Positions 46,301 to 56,000 of a stretch of DNA of 64,000 nucleotides are shown here, piece after piece. Under the pieces are notes generated by a model that was not told where the DNA came from, did no database searches, and worked only from the letters and a program-made list of their open reading frames with translations. The DNA lies in assembly GCF_000970045.1 (NCBI RefSeq), contig NZ_CP009505.1, positions 3,806,808-3,870,807 of the forward strand, written 5' to 3'. Positions within the stretch are counted from its first letter, which is position 1, and each line of letters starts with the position of its first letter. This DNA is from Methanosarcina sp. MTP4 (GTDB lineage Archaea > Halobacteriota > Methanosarcinia > Methanosarcinales > Methanosarcinaceae). The translations under genes and the position numbers were made by a program.

Positions 46301-46420
46301 GTTATATATTCAAAAGTCGTAGGAAACAATGCAGATTGAGAGTTTTAAAGGGTTTCCTCTCAATCTCATGGGGTTGGATCATTGATAGGGACCGGCGGAC
46401 GGGAACAAAAGGTCCCTATC
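46301..46420 (+). ncRNA. structured RNA candidate B (twin of candidate A)
   Basis: TATA element GTTATATA at 46301-46308, preceded by TCGTTTAT as in candidate A (TCGTTTAG). Hairpin 1 begins 32 bases after the start of the TATA element: AGATTGAGAG (46333-46342) pairs with CTCTCAATCT (46357-46366), loop TTTTAAAGGGTTTC. The linker is ATGGGGTTGGATCA (46368-46381). Hairpin 2 is GATAGGGACC (46384-46393) with GGTCCCTATC (46411-46420) and a loop ending ACAAAA. Both stems are perfect 10-bp helices whose sequences differ from those of A at most positions, which is covariation in support of an RNA. Confidence 0.68.
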
Positions 46421-47077
46421 TAACTAATCTGGCAATTATCGGAAATATATATTGACTTCTTTTTTATTTTGATTTTGCTACTGGTTTTGAAATGAATATT
46501 TTTATTTAAACAGGGCATCTATTTTACAAATAATAATAAGTCCAGTGTCATAAAGTAGATAATCTGGAAAGAGTTACACCCCTGACCCGGCTGTTATGTC
46601 AAAATCTCCCAGGACATACAGCTAAAATTGTCCAATTTTTATAAAGTAACTAATCATAAATAAAGCTTATGAGTGAAACCTCAAGTGAGCAATATATTTT
46701 CAAAAGAAGACCTGTTTTAAAAAGTTACGTGTACCGGCCCGGGTATGGCAACAAAAATTCCAGCACCCTAAAAGGTTTCCAGCCAAAGAAATCTCAGTAG
46801 GGGAAAACAGGAACAACCGTCACCTGCTAGTTTGCACAAAAGGTAAGAAGGGAGGAAATTAATACGAGATCAATCTTTTGTAATATGATTGAAATACAAA
46901 GTTTATAAATAATAACCCACAAATACGGAGAACAGTTTCATAAAAATTCATCATATCACTCAAAATTCAAAAATCAGGAATTTAACAATTGGAATTTAAC
47001 AATTGGAATTCAAAAATTGGAATTCAAAAATTATGAATTAAAAATCAGGAATTCAATTTAGAAAAGGAGCTAAAAAC

Positions 47078-47659
47078 TTGGACTTCGAAACAGCTGTACA
47101 ATTTCACGGACACGTTTGCCCAGGGATTGCAATCGGATACAGGATAGCAACGCTTGCTGCCGAGCGCTTCAAAGACCGGAGCGAAGACGAAGAACTGGTC
47201 GCAGTTGTGGAAAATAGGTCCTGTGCCGTGGACGCCATCCAGGTTGTCAACGGCTGCACCTGCGGGAAAGGGAACCTTGTCTTTAAGGAGAACGGAAAGC
47301 ACGTATACACCTTCTTCAAGAGGGGGGACGAAAAAGCCCTGAGGATTTCCCTGAAACCCGATGCTCTGCCCCAGGACGATCGGCACACTGCTCTCTTTGC
47401 AAAACTCAGGGCAGGGACTGCAAGCCCCGAGGAAGTAAAGGAGTTCAGGGCAGCACATGAAGCCAAAAGCCAGAGTATCCTGGAAAGGCCCGAGGAAGAA
47501 ATCTTCTGGATTAAAGAAGTGAAAATCGAACCCCCCCAGAAAGCCAGGGTTTACCCCACAGTCATCTGCAGCGAATGCGGAGAAGGTTTCATGGAACCCC
47601 TGGGCAGGGTCAAAAACGGGAAAATAGTTTGTATCTCCTGTTCCGAAGCAGGAGAATGA
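47078..47659 (+). CDS. formylmethanofuran dehydrogenase subunit E-like protein (FmdE)
   Basis: 193 residues. The start is TTG, well placed after AAAGGAG. The FmdE domain (~1-130) opens with FHGHVCPGIAIGYR, whose His and Cys bind metal, followed by NRSCAVDAIQVVNGCTCGKGNL. The C-terminal ~45 residues form a zinc ribbon (CSECGEGF, CISCSE). FmdE is found with, but not shown to be a core part of, the molybdenum formylmethanofuran dehydrogenase. No other fmd or fwd gene is near, so the role could be in molybdopterin or metal supply. It overlaps or nearly touches the next gene. Confidence 0.9.
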   Translation: MDFETAVQFHGHVCPGIAIGYRIATLAAERFKDRSEDEELVAVVENRSCAVDAIQVVNGCTCGKGNLVFKENGKHVYTFFKRGDEKALRISLKPDALPQDDRHTALFAKLRAGTASPEEVKEFRAAHEAKSQSILERPEEEIFWIKEVKIEPPQKARVYPTVICSECGEGFMEPLGRVKNGKIVCISCSEAGE

Positions 47660-47673
47660 GACCGGGCAGGAAA

Positions 47674-48108
47674 ATGAAGCAGGGCAAAGAAATGAACGAA
47701 AAACCCCCGGAAACCATCGAAATGGAACCCATAGGCTACGTTGAAAACGATTATCTAGAACCGGTCTTCAATGAAAAAGTCTACCAGACGGTTTCGAAAA
47801 TTATCCTGAAAGAAGAACTGGTAGATGGACTCCAACGGATAGAGGACTTCGAAAAACTCTACATCCTCTTCCACTTCAGCAAATCAAAAGACTACAAACT
47901 TGTTCAGCGCCGCCGCTACGACGGGAATATCTCAGGCGTCTTTGCCTGCAGAACCCCGCACCGCCCTAACGGAATAGGGCTCACGCGCGTCGAACTCATG
48001 AAAGTCGAAGGCAACGTGCTCCACGTAAAAGGCCTGGACGCAATCAACGGGACCCCGGTCCTGGACATAAAGCCATACATAAAAAAGATTGAAGAAGGAT
48101 CGGACTGA
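47674..48108 (+). CDS. TrmO-like tRNA (t6A37) methyltransferase
   Basis: 144 residues of the TsaA/TrmO (UPF0066) family. Motifs: EPIGYVENDYLEP at the N-terminus, FEKLYILFHFSKSKDY, the signature GVFACRTPHRPNGIGLTRVELMKVEG, and LDAINGTPVLDIKPYI. The family methylates threonylcarbamoyl-adenosine 37 in tRNA using S-adenosylmethionine. Start uncertain: ATG at 47656 overlaps the previous stop (ATGA), with others at 47674 and 47692. It lacks the C-terminal domain of long bacterial TrmO, as archaeal forms usually do. Probably co-transcribed with the fmdE-like gene. Confidence 0.87.
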   Translation: MKQGKEMNEKPPETIEMEPIGYVENDYLEPVFNEKVYQTVSKIILKEELVDGLQRIEDFEKLYILFHFSKSKDYKLVQRRRYDGNISGVFACRTPHRPNGIGLTRVELMKVEGNVLHVKGLDAINGTPVLDIKPYIKKIEEGSD

Positions 48109-48251
48109 AAAAAAGAAGCTAAAAAAAGAAGAAAGGGAAAAATCCCTTTTTTCAAATTTTACGTTTCAAATTTTAATTACATTTTGCAATTATTCAGCTG
48201 CTTTTTTCTATTACAGCTTTACGTCTCTATTACATATCTATTACATATCTA

Positions 48252-51200
48252 TTACATCTTTTTCTTCCGCATTCCCAGGTAAATTCCGCCTGCTGCGATC
48301 ATTACGAAGAGAGTTCCTACAATGTCGGCACCCGAGAAGGACATACCTCCTTCAGCCTCACTTTCAGCAGACTCCTTCGTCATCTCATACCCTTCGACGT
48401 AGTCAGGATCAGGAGTGGATTCAAGGGCTCTGGGCACGGGTTCCGGAGAATCAATGCCATATCCCGAATCTTCATCCACGATGGTCTGGTTGCTGCTTCC
48501 CGAAGACGCCGGCTCTTCCAGCCGGGTTTCTTCAATTTCACCAAGTTTTTCGGCAAGGCTTGTTTGGTGTCCGCCACTGTCATGATCGGGTTTCATTTCC
48601 TCAAGGGGCTGCTTCGTGACTTCCTCAATCGCTTTACTGAAGCCGGGCACCGAGACCAGCCCTGCAACGTACTGGTTGAGAATTGGGTTCCCGCAGGTAT
48701 GGTGGCAACAGGAAGCTCCTTCTTCAACCACGGACTCCGCATATTCCCGCGCAAGGTCTTCAAGGACCTCCTCAGAAGGATTCCAGTCACCTCTGCGTGC
48801 GGACTCTATAAGGTTGAGCGCCATGGACTGGTAAGCGTAGGGGTTCGTGGATTTCAGGTGTTCGGCAACCCCCGTATCATACTGATCCTGGAAATAGGTC
48901 TCATAGACCTCTTTCCACATATCCTCGGTGATCAGGTCCGGAGTTGCAACGTCCCAGACCCGCATGTTCTCAATAAAGGCATTCATATAGCGGGTCCCGT
49001 CGTACCCGTCCTGCATCATGCCTTCGATCCAGGTGGGATTCATGTAACGGGAACGTAGGTCCTTGCTCAGGAAATGCTGAAGGCTCTCCACACCTTCCTG
49101 CCCGGGTTCGCGCAGGTTATTGATGTACATGTCAGGGCTACCCCCACTCACCCTCTCAACAGCCATTGAAAGCCCTCCGAAATAGGCTGCCACCATGGGG
49201 TGCTCCAGGGTCCCGTAGACATTGGACGTCCGGCTAAAGACTCCCACTTCCACGTCTGCAAGGTTCTGGCGGAATACGTCCGAGTACTGTTCTCCCCAGA
49301 TGTCTTCACCGTAGACATACCCCATACGGTTGATATAGAGGTCTGCAACCTCATCCCTGTTATCCCAGTCCGCACCTGAGATGGCGTGCTCGATTCCCGG
49401 GGTGTAGGAACCTGGCGGCGGGCAGAAAATACGGGAAACCGAAAGTGCTTCGGCAGTTTCAGGGTCGTATCCGGCAGCAAGCAGATCTGCCTTAATCGCC
49501 ACGGTGTTTTGCTTCACGTAGTTCGGGTAAATTTCATCATCGCTGGCGTTTGCCGCTAGTTTGACCGCTTTATCGATCAAGAGGAGCCGGCTTGCGTACA
49601 TGTCCCTGTAGGACCCGGAAGTCGTGACCACAACATCGATCCTGGGTCTTCCGAGTTCGCTTGAATTGATCAATTTTACGTCCTTTACCCTTCCCTTGCT
49701 ATCCCTATCAGGTTCCACCCCAAGGAGGTAGAATATCTCGGATTCCATTGTCCCATGGTTCCTCGTGGTTTCGATAGACCAGAGCAGGAAAGCGGCTTTT
49801 TCTGGATAAGTCCCATTCTCAGCAAGGCGTTTTGCAAGAAGTTCATCCCCAAGCTTGACCCCAACATTCCATGCAGCCACGGTAGGGATCAAACGGTCGT
49901 CAAAAGTGCACAGGTTCCTTCCCGTTGGAAGGGCTTCCGGGGTCCGGACAGGATCTCCCGCAGGCCCTGGTGGGATGTACTTGCCTTCAAGAGCATCCAG
50001 AATCCGCGGGATCTCAATGGTGCAGGCGTTGAGATTTTCCGTATACTCGATAGAAAGGTTAAGGTCGGAACTGACGTTTTCCGATACCGTGCCGAGCACA
50101 AGGGCCTGGGCTTCTTCTGCCGTCTTTCCGTTGAGCACTGTCTCGTTAAGGAGAGCCGTTGTCAAGCCTTCGGAGGAATTTACGGCTTGCACATGGGCTT
50201 TGAAATCCTCCCCGAGCATCGCCTCGACCATTGCAACCAGGCTTTCCCCGGTGGGGGGCTCGCCCAGGGTGTGAGAACCAAAGGGCATGAAAGTGGTCTT
50301 CAGTTCACTGAGGTAGTCATCCAGTTCTTCTATAAAGGAATCTGTCTCGATTTCATTTCCGGAAATGCTTTCCAGATTAACTCCAAGATCCGTGTCCAGG
50401 TCAAGTTCCAGGGTCCTGTTCAGGATAATTTCCCTGTACCCGGCTTTGACCGCAGGGTCAGCCGCCTGGTGGAACATGCTGATATCCTGCTGGAGGAGCG
50501 AAAGGTTCCCGTAAAGCCCGGAAGGCACGATGGTTGGGGTCAGGAAGTCCACAATCAGCATATTTGCCCGCCGCCGGTCAAAGATTCCTTCGGCATCCAT
50601 GGGAAGCACATGAACCATGGGCATGTCCTGGAGAAGAATTGCCCCCCAGTCCTTTGCGGAAAGCCCGGATTCTTTTCCTGGCATCATCTCGATGCTTGTG
50701 AAAATCGTGAAAAGGGCATCAGCACCGTACTCTTCTCCCATGTATTTGTAGAAAGCCAGACAGTGGTGGGTTGGGGGAATGGAACCGTCATGGTAGGTTA
50801 CGGACTCGTCCTGGTCCCAGCCCCACATCGGGTCGGGAGTCAGCAGCACGTTCCCATACTCGATATTCGGGATCACAAGATATCTTCCGGTCTCGTTTTC
50901 CCAGACCATTATCTCACCGGGCGCAGGCCCCCAGATATCTTCCATCTCTGCCTGCTTCTCTTCGGGAAGGGCTTCGAACCATTCAAGATACCTGGCTTCA
51001 GGGATAAGGATGACAGAGCCGTTTTCAACCATGGAATCAAGTACACCCGGAGCCCAGACCCCTACATTGTGCCCTCTATCCATCATGATTTCGGCAAGTT
51101 CGTCCCTATCGGGAAGGCTGCCGTTTCCAAGGTCGTAGCCTCTTTCCCTCATTGCAGGGAGCAGGTTTGCAAGGCTTGCCTGAGCGTCCAAGTAATAGTC

Positions 51201-52775
51201 AATGTCAGCCCCGACTGCGGCTTTCCCGGCTTCGGCAGCGTAATAGGGGATTACGATTTTCTTTTCGGAGTTGGCTTTGCGGTGGAGTTCCATCCAGGAA
51301 ATTGTCCTGTTTACGAGCCACTCCATCTGGTAATCGATGGGATAGTAGGCGGAATCCCCTATCTCAGGGTCTTTGCAGCCGATTACGACGGGCTCGATGA
51401 TTCCGTCCATTTCCGCAGCTGCAAGCTGGTATGTCTGTTCAGGCCCGACCCCGTGGGGAGAGTTTTCCCATTCCTCGGCACTTATACTGTAAAAGAGCCT
51501 GATCCCGTTCAGGGGCGTTACGTTCCAGGTCTTGAGGTCCTCTACACCCTGCTCCGAGTCTGCGTAATTAAAGCGCGAACCTCTCGAGACCACGATCACA
51601 CTGTCAACGAGGCAGCCCCCGTTGAGCATGAGGTAGTCCCTGGAGCCCGGGTCCTTGTAGGAATAAGTAACTACAACAGCGTTGCAATCCTGAGCCTCAA
51701 AAGAGTTCACGAGAGCTTCAATGAGGGGAGCGTCCCTCGTAGTGACATACTTGAAAGAAGAATAAATAATTCCTACGGTGGGCTTTGCAGGGTCATAGCC
51801 TTCCGTGATGTACCAGTCAAGGTAATCACTGGATGAAGAATAGATTTCCGGAGCATCAGGGTGATAAATTCCGTATAAAGGACGTGAAACAGGTCCTCCG
51901 ATAACATCGTAACGGTCTGCGAACTTCACACCCAGGAAAGTAGCGAGCCTCTTGAAGTTTTCTTCCGAATCATACATGAAATACTCATTAATATCGGCGT
52001 AATCGGGGTCCGAGAGGTTAACATTGTGCAAATCATAAGACTGGATCAGGTTTCCGACACTGATAACATAAGCCCCGTTGGCTTTTGCCGCATTGACAGT
52101 GGGAGATATCGTTTCAATTACCTGGGCATCCAGGTCCCTCATTAACACAATGTCCTTATCGTTAAGATCGAAGCTCAGGTCTTCATTGGAACGCCCGAAG
52201 TACGTGCTTATATTCATTCTGGCGGAAATCTCCGGGTCCAGAGCTACTTTATCCATTGTAAGAATGGAACTTTCCCTGGAAAAGACAAAAGCAACTTCAA
52301 GCTTTTCCGGGGTCTGAACACCGCCTCCATAGAAGGTGTCATTCATGTAACGTATGAGTGTTTTTACGTTGTGGTACCCTCCAGCTTCCCAGAGCTCCGT
52401 CATATTCGAGTCGCTTGAGTTCCCGAGGTCAAAAGCTTCGGGAAGGCCGTAAGAAACGACATGGGCACTCTGGTTCAGCGTATTGTTAATGTTTGTGAGG
52501 TTCCCTTCGTCAAGGGAAGCAAGAAAGAGCACTTTTTCCGAACTGAAGTCCGTGGCATTTGCCTCGGTGGCGTTATAAACGCTCACGTTTACTCCAATAT
52601 CGTCGCCTGCAAGCACATCTTCAAGTGCCTGCATATTATAGTCCGTCCCCAGCACAAAGCTGATCGTGTTGTCCGATGCTGCGGCTGCCGATGTCAACAA
52701 AGCCAACATCAACACCGCGGTTAAGAGTTTTATACAAAAGCTTTTTCGAGAATAGACACGTCTATTTCTATGCAT
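48252..52775 (-). CDS. exported, membrane-anchored CobN-like protein, HGT motif lost
   Basis: 1507 residues from the ATG seven bases after AGGTG. Signal peptide (~12-34, LLTAVLMLALLTSAAAA), CobN/BchH-type large chelatase body, Ser/Pro linker and a C-terminal helix (SFSGADIVGTLFVMIAAGGIYLG) with RKKKM. CobN-type subunits insert cobalt or magnesium into tetrapyrroles in the cytoplasm; this copy appears to face outside. At the place of the family motif HxGTHGT (~residue 685) it reads FTIFTSIEMMPG, so the His-Gly-Thr is lost while MPG remains. The block SCCHHTCGNPILNQYV (~1353) is kept. Enzyme activity is doubtful; binding or transport of a corrinoid or metal is an alternative. Confidence 0.85.
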   Translation of the reverse strand: MHRNRRVYSRKSFCIKLLTAVLMLALLTSAAAASDNTISFVLGTDYNMQALEDVLAGDDIGVNVSVYNATEANATDFSSEKVLFLASLDEGNLTNINNTLNQSAHVVSYGLPEAFDLGNSSDSNMTELWEAGGYHNVKTLIRYMNDTFYGGGVQTPEKLEVAFVFSRESSILTMDKVALDPEISARMNISTYFGRSNEDLSFDLNDKDIVLMRDLDAQVIETISPTVNAAKANGAYVISVGNLIQSYDLHNVNLSDPDYADINEYFMYDSEENFKRLATFLGVKFADRYDVIGGPVSRPLYGIYHPDAPEIYSSSSDYLDWYITEGYDPAKPTVGIIYSSFKYVTTRDAPLIEALVNSFEAQDCNAVVVTYSYKDPGSRDYLMLNGGCLVDSVIVVSRGSRFNYADSEQGVEDLKTWNVTPLNGIRLFYSISAEEWENSPHGVGPEQTYQLAAAEMDGIIEPVVIGCKDPEIGDSAYYPIDYQMEWLVNRTISWMELHRKANSEKKIVIPYYAAEAGKAAVGADIDYYLDAQASLANLLPAMRERGYDLGNGSLPDRDELAEIMMDRGHNVGVWAPGVLDSMVENGSVILIPEARYLEWFEALPEEKQAEMEDIWGPAPGEIMVWENETGRYLVIPNIEYGNVLLTPDPMWGWDQDESVTYHDGSIPPTHHCLAFYKYMGEEYGADALFTIFTSIEMMPGKESGLSAKDWGAILLQDMPMVHVLPMDAEGIFDRRRANMLIVDFLTPTIVPSGLYGNLSLLQQDISMFHQAADPAVKAGYREIILNRTLELDLDTDLGVNLESISGNEIETDSFIEELDDYLSELKTTFMPFGSHTLGEPPTGESLVAMVEAMLGEDFKAHVQAVNSSEGLTTALLNETVLNGKTAEEAQALVLGTVSENVSSDLNLSIEYTENLNACTIEIPRILDALEGKYIPPGPAGDPVRTPEALPTGRNLCTFDDRLIPTVAAWNVGVKLGDELLAKRLAENGTYPEKAAFLLWSIETTRNHGTMESEIFYLLGVEPDRDSKGRVKDVKLINSSELGRPRIDVVVTTSGSYRDMYASRLLLIDKAVKLAANASDDEIYPNYVKQNTVAIKADLLAAGYDPETAEALSVSRIFCPPPGSYTPGIEHAISGADWDNRDEVADLYINRMGYVYGEDIWGEQYSDVFRQNLADVEVGVFSRTSNVYGTLEHPMVAAYFGGLSMAVERVSGGSPDMYINNLREPGQEGVESLQHFLSKDLRSRYMNPTWIEGMMQDGYDGTRYMNAFIENMRVWDVATPDLITEDMWKEVYETYFQDQYDTGVAEHLKSTNPYAYQSMALNLIESARRGDWNPSEEVLEDLAREYAESVVEEGASCCHHTCGNPILNQYVAGLVSVPGFSKAIEEVTKQPLEEMKPDHDSGGHQTSLAEKLGEIEETRLEEPASSGSSNQTIVDEDSGYGIDSPEPVPRALESTPDPDYVEGYEMTKESAESEAEGGMSFSGADIVGTLFVMIAAGGIYLGMRKKKM

Positions 52776-52976
52776 ATCGAAACACCTATGGTATGCAGCC
52801 CGTACCTGTGTGTGGAAGCGGAGGCACGGGCTCCTTTTATCCATTATATTTCTAAATTTAGGGTTTTTAAGTAAATATAACTAAGAATAATATATTTTGA
52901 AGGTGTGTTATCCGGTACCCCTCATAACTCTCAAGATCTCAAGAGTAGTATTTGGCCCTCCATAAAAAAGGAGAGT

Positions 52977-53008
52977 AAGCGGCGCATAAAACTGCTAATA
53001 CGCCGCTT
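52977..53008 (-). terminator. hairpin between the first two CobN-like genes
   Basis: AAGCGGCG (52977-52984) and CGCCGCTT (53001-53008) form an 8-bp GC-rich stem with a 16-base loop, 34 bp beyond the stop codon of the gene at 53042. Probably a transcript end or a processing/stabilising structure between the two genes. Confidence 0.6.
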
Positions 53009-53041
53009 TCCGGATTCCACTGAACTTATATGCACCCGGAA

Positions 53042-56000
53042 TTACAGTTTCTTCTTCCGCATTCCCAGGTAGATTCCACCGGCTGCGACCAGCACAAAGA
53101 GGGTTCCTACAATGTCGGCACCCGAGAAGGACATGCCTCCTTCATCTTCATTTTCAGCAGACTCCCTTGTCATCTCATACCCTTCAACATACGGGTCAGC
53201 AGTAGATTTCGGGGCTTCGGGTGCAGGTTCGGGAGAATCGACTCCATACCCGGCGTCCGCAGCTGCCATAGTCTGGTTTCCGCCCGAAGAGGTAGTTTCT
53301 TCCGGCGGGTTGAGTTTTTCTGCAAGGCTTGTTTGGTGCCCGCTGCTGCTGTGGTGTTCATCTTCATCCTGAAGAGACTGCTTTGTTGCATCTTCGATCG
53401 CGTCACTGAAACCGGGCACGGAAACCAGCCCATTTACGTATTCGTTAAGGAGCGGGTTTCCGCAAGTATGGTGGCAGCAGGTGACACCGTCATTTACAAC
53501 GGATTCTGCGTATTCCGAAGCAAGGCTTTTCAGGACGTCGTCTGATGCTTCCCAGTTACCCTTGAGAGCAGTCTCAAGCATGCGCCCAGTTATGGACTGA
53601 TAGGCATACGGATTGTTATCCTTGAGCCAGTCGCTGAGTTCCGGATCTCCTACATAGGTCTGGTAGACCTGGTTCCAGACATCATCACTGATAAGGTCGG
53701 GGTTCAGGGCTTCCCAGCCCCAGAGGTTTTCAAGGAAGTCTGACATCTCGGTGGCTCCTGCATACCCGTTTTGCTGCATCCCCTCGATCCAGGAGGGGTT
53801 GAAGTACCTGGCATACAGCTCTTTTTCAAGGAAGGAACTTAGGGTCTCTACCGCTTCACACCCGGGGTTCCGGAGGTTGAAGATGAAAGATTCGGGGTAT
53901 TCCCCGCCGGAAGCATATTTCACGGCAAGGTTCAGGCCGCCCAGATACTGGAAGAACTCGTCGGTGTCAAGAGCCCCGTAAGTATTCGAACTCCTGCTGT
54001 GCAGGGTGACCTCGACGTCCTTGAGGTTTTCCTCAAAGAAGGCTTCGTTTTCAAGCTCGTCGCAGCCCGTAAACTCCGCAAGGCTTTCACCCCAGATGTA
54101 TTCGCCGTAGGCATTGCTCATCTTGCTGATGTAAAGTTCGGCAAGTTCCTCGGTATTGTTCCAGGTATTGCTCGCGGAAACCGCGTTACTCATGCCTGTG
54201 CCGTATGCCCCGTCCGCAGGCCCGAAAATCCTGAGGGTTGCAACCTGCCAGGAAAGTGAATCATTTTGTAGGGTCTCATTCAGTACGGCAGCAAGAGATT
54301 TCGTGTTTTCAAGGACGTAGTTGGGGTTTTCTGCTGTTCCGGGATACTCGGACTCGTCGCAAACCGTTCTCACAGCATAATCGATCAGGCGGATGTTGTT
54401 CGGGTAAGTGTCTCTGTACAATCCGGAGATCTGAACCATAACATCGATGCGCGGCCTTCCGAGTTCTTCGTCCGGGATAAAGACCAAGTCATCGTAGCTG
54501 TCAAAGTCATCGTCCTCGTCCTCGAAGTTCGGCTTTACCCCGAGGAGGTAAAGGATCTGGGACTCCATGACACCCTCGTTACGGGTGGTTTCCCCGGCCC
54601 AGAGGACATAGGCGACCTTTTCCGGATAGCTACCGTTGTGGCTTTCCCGGTACTGCCTGAGCATCTCATCAGCCATCTCAGTCCCGATTATCCAGGCTTC
54701 TTCGGAGGGGAGTTCCTCGGGGTCAAAGGAGTAGAAGTTCCGGCCCGAAGGCAGGGTATCCGAGTCCCTTACAGGGTCTCCCCCGGCATTAGGTTCGATG
54801 AACCTGCCGTCCAGGGCTTTTAAGACCTGGTTGATTTCGTTCTTACCCTCTGCAAGCAGGACAGCGTACTCTTCAGCCGTGGCAAGGTCTGCGGTCAGGG
54901 TTGCGTTCTCGCTGCAGCCGAGCACATTGGCCTGGGCTTCTGCGGAACTATTGCCGTAGAGCAGGACAGATTCGAGAAGGGCAAATTCGGCTTCATCGGA
55001 ATTGTTGCAGCCGGAAAGAGCCGGGTCAAAGCAAAACTCTACATGTTCTTCGAAAGGTTCTCCGAGCATCGAGTTTACCATGCCCGCGAGTTCGGCTCCT
55101 TCGGGAGAGGTTCCGAGCACATGCAGGCCGTAGGGCATGGAAGTACTCTTGAGTTCTTCCAGCAGGTCGCCAAGCTCGTCCAGGAAAATATCCTCAAAAG
55201 TCAGTTTATCTTCGGCAAGGCTCATGTTCAACTGGCTGTCAAGCCCGAGTTCCTCTGTAAGGTTCAGGATCTCGGCCTTATGCATCACCACGAGTTCTTC
55301 GTCCATGCCCATGTCCACGGCATTCGTATAGTCGAGGATGGCTCCGTCAAGCTCCGCGTATTCCCCGTAAAGCCCGGCTTCAAGGACAGGAGGGATGAGG
55401 TGGTCGATGACAACGGCATTGCCTCTGCGTTTGGCCTGGACGCCTTCCCCGAGCCCGTCCATGACATAGGGATAGATAACCGGGATGTCCCCGTTCATCA
55501 GGGCAGGCCAGTCTTCACTGGAAAGACAGAACTGTTTGCCGGGAAGCCATTCCACGGTCCCGTGCCTGCCCATATTCACCATGGCATCTGCCCCGTATTC
55601 TTTCTGGAGCCAGAGATAGAAGGCAATGTACTGGTGGTGTGGAGGCAGGTCCTTGGAATGGTAGAGGGCATCGTTATCCTGCAGCCAGCCCCTGGTAGGC
55701 TGGGGAGCAAGGATAACCCCATCTCCGACTTCGATCTTCGGGATTACCAGGTACTTTTCGCCCCCTGATTCCCAGACCATGATATCCCCGGGAGCCCTGC
55801 CCCACCGGGAAATGACCTCCTGTTGCCGTGCTTCCGGCAGGGCTTCGAACCATTCACTGTAAGTAGAATTGGGTATCAGGGCAACGTCCCCGTTCTCAAC
55901 CATCCGGTCAAGTTCTCCCGGAGCCCAGGTCCCGATATTCGTGCCCTGCACCAGGATAAGGTCCGTAAGTTCGCTTCCGTTCGGGATACTGCCGGAATCC

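Larger units (their letters stand above)
45276..47070. other. 1.8-kb gene-free region holding two RNA candidates
   Basis: Very AT-rich, with no credible open frame. It contains the paired RNA candidates listed separately and, at 46967-47036, a 14-bp tandem repeat (TTTAACAATTGGAA and TTCAAAAATTGGAA forms, about five copies) just before the fmdE-like gene. The portions 45276-45700 and 46430-46960 show only AT-rich text and TATA-like words. Confidence 0.6.

Noticed and set aside
49755-51836. 693-codon plus-strand frame opposite the first CobN-like gene
   Set aside because: Shadow frame; composition unlike a real protein and no start signal. The same holds for similar long antisense frames over the other two CobN-like genes.
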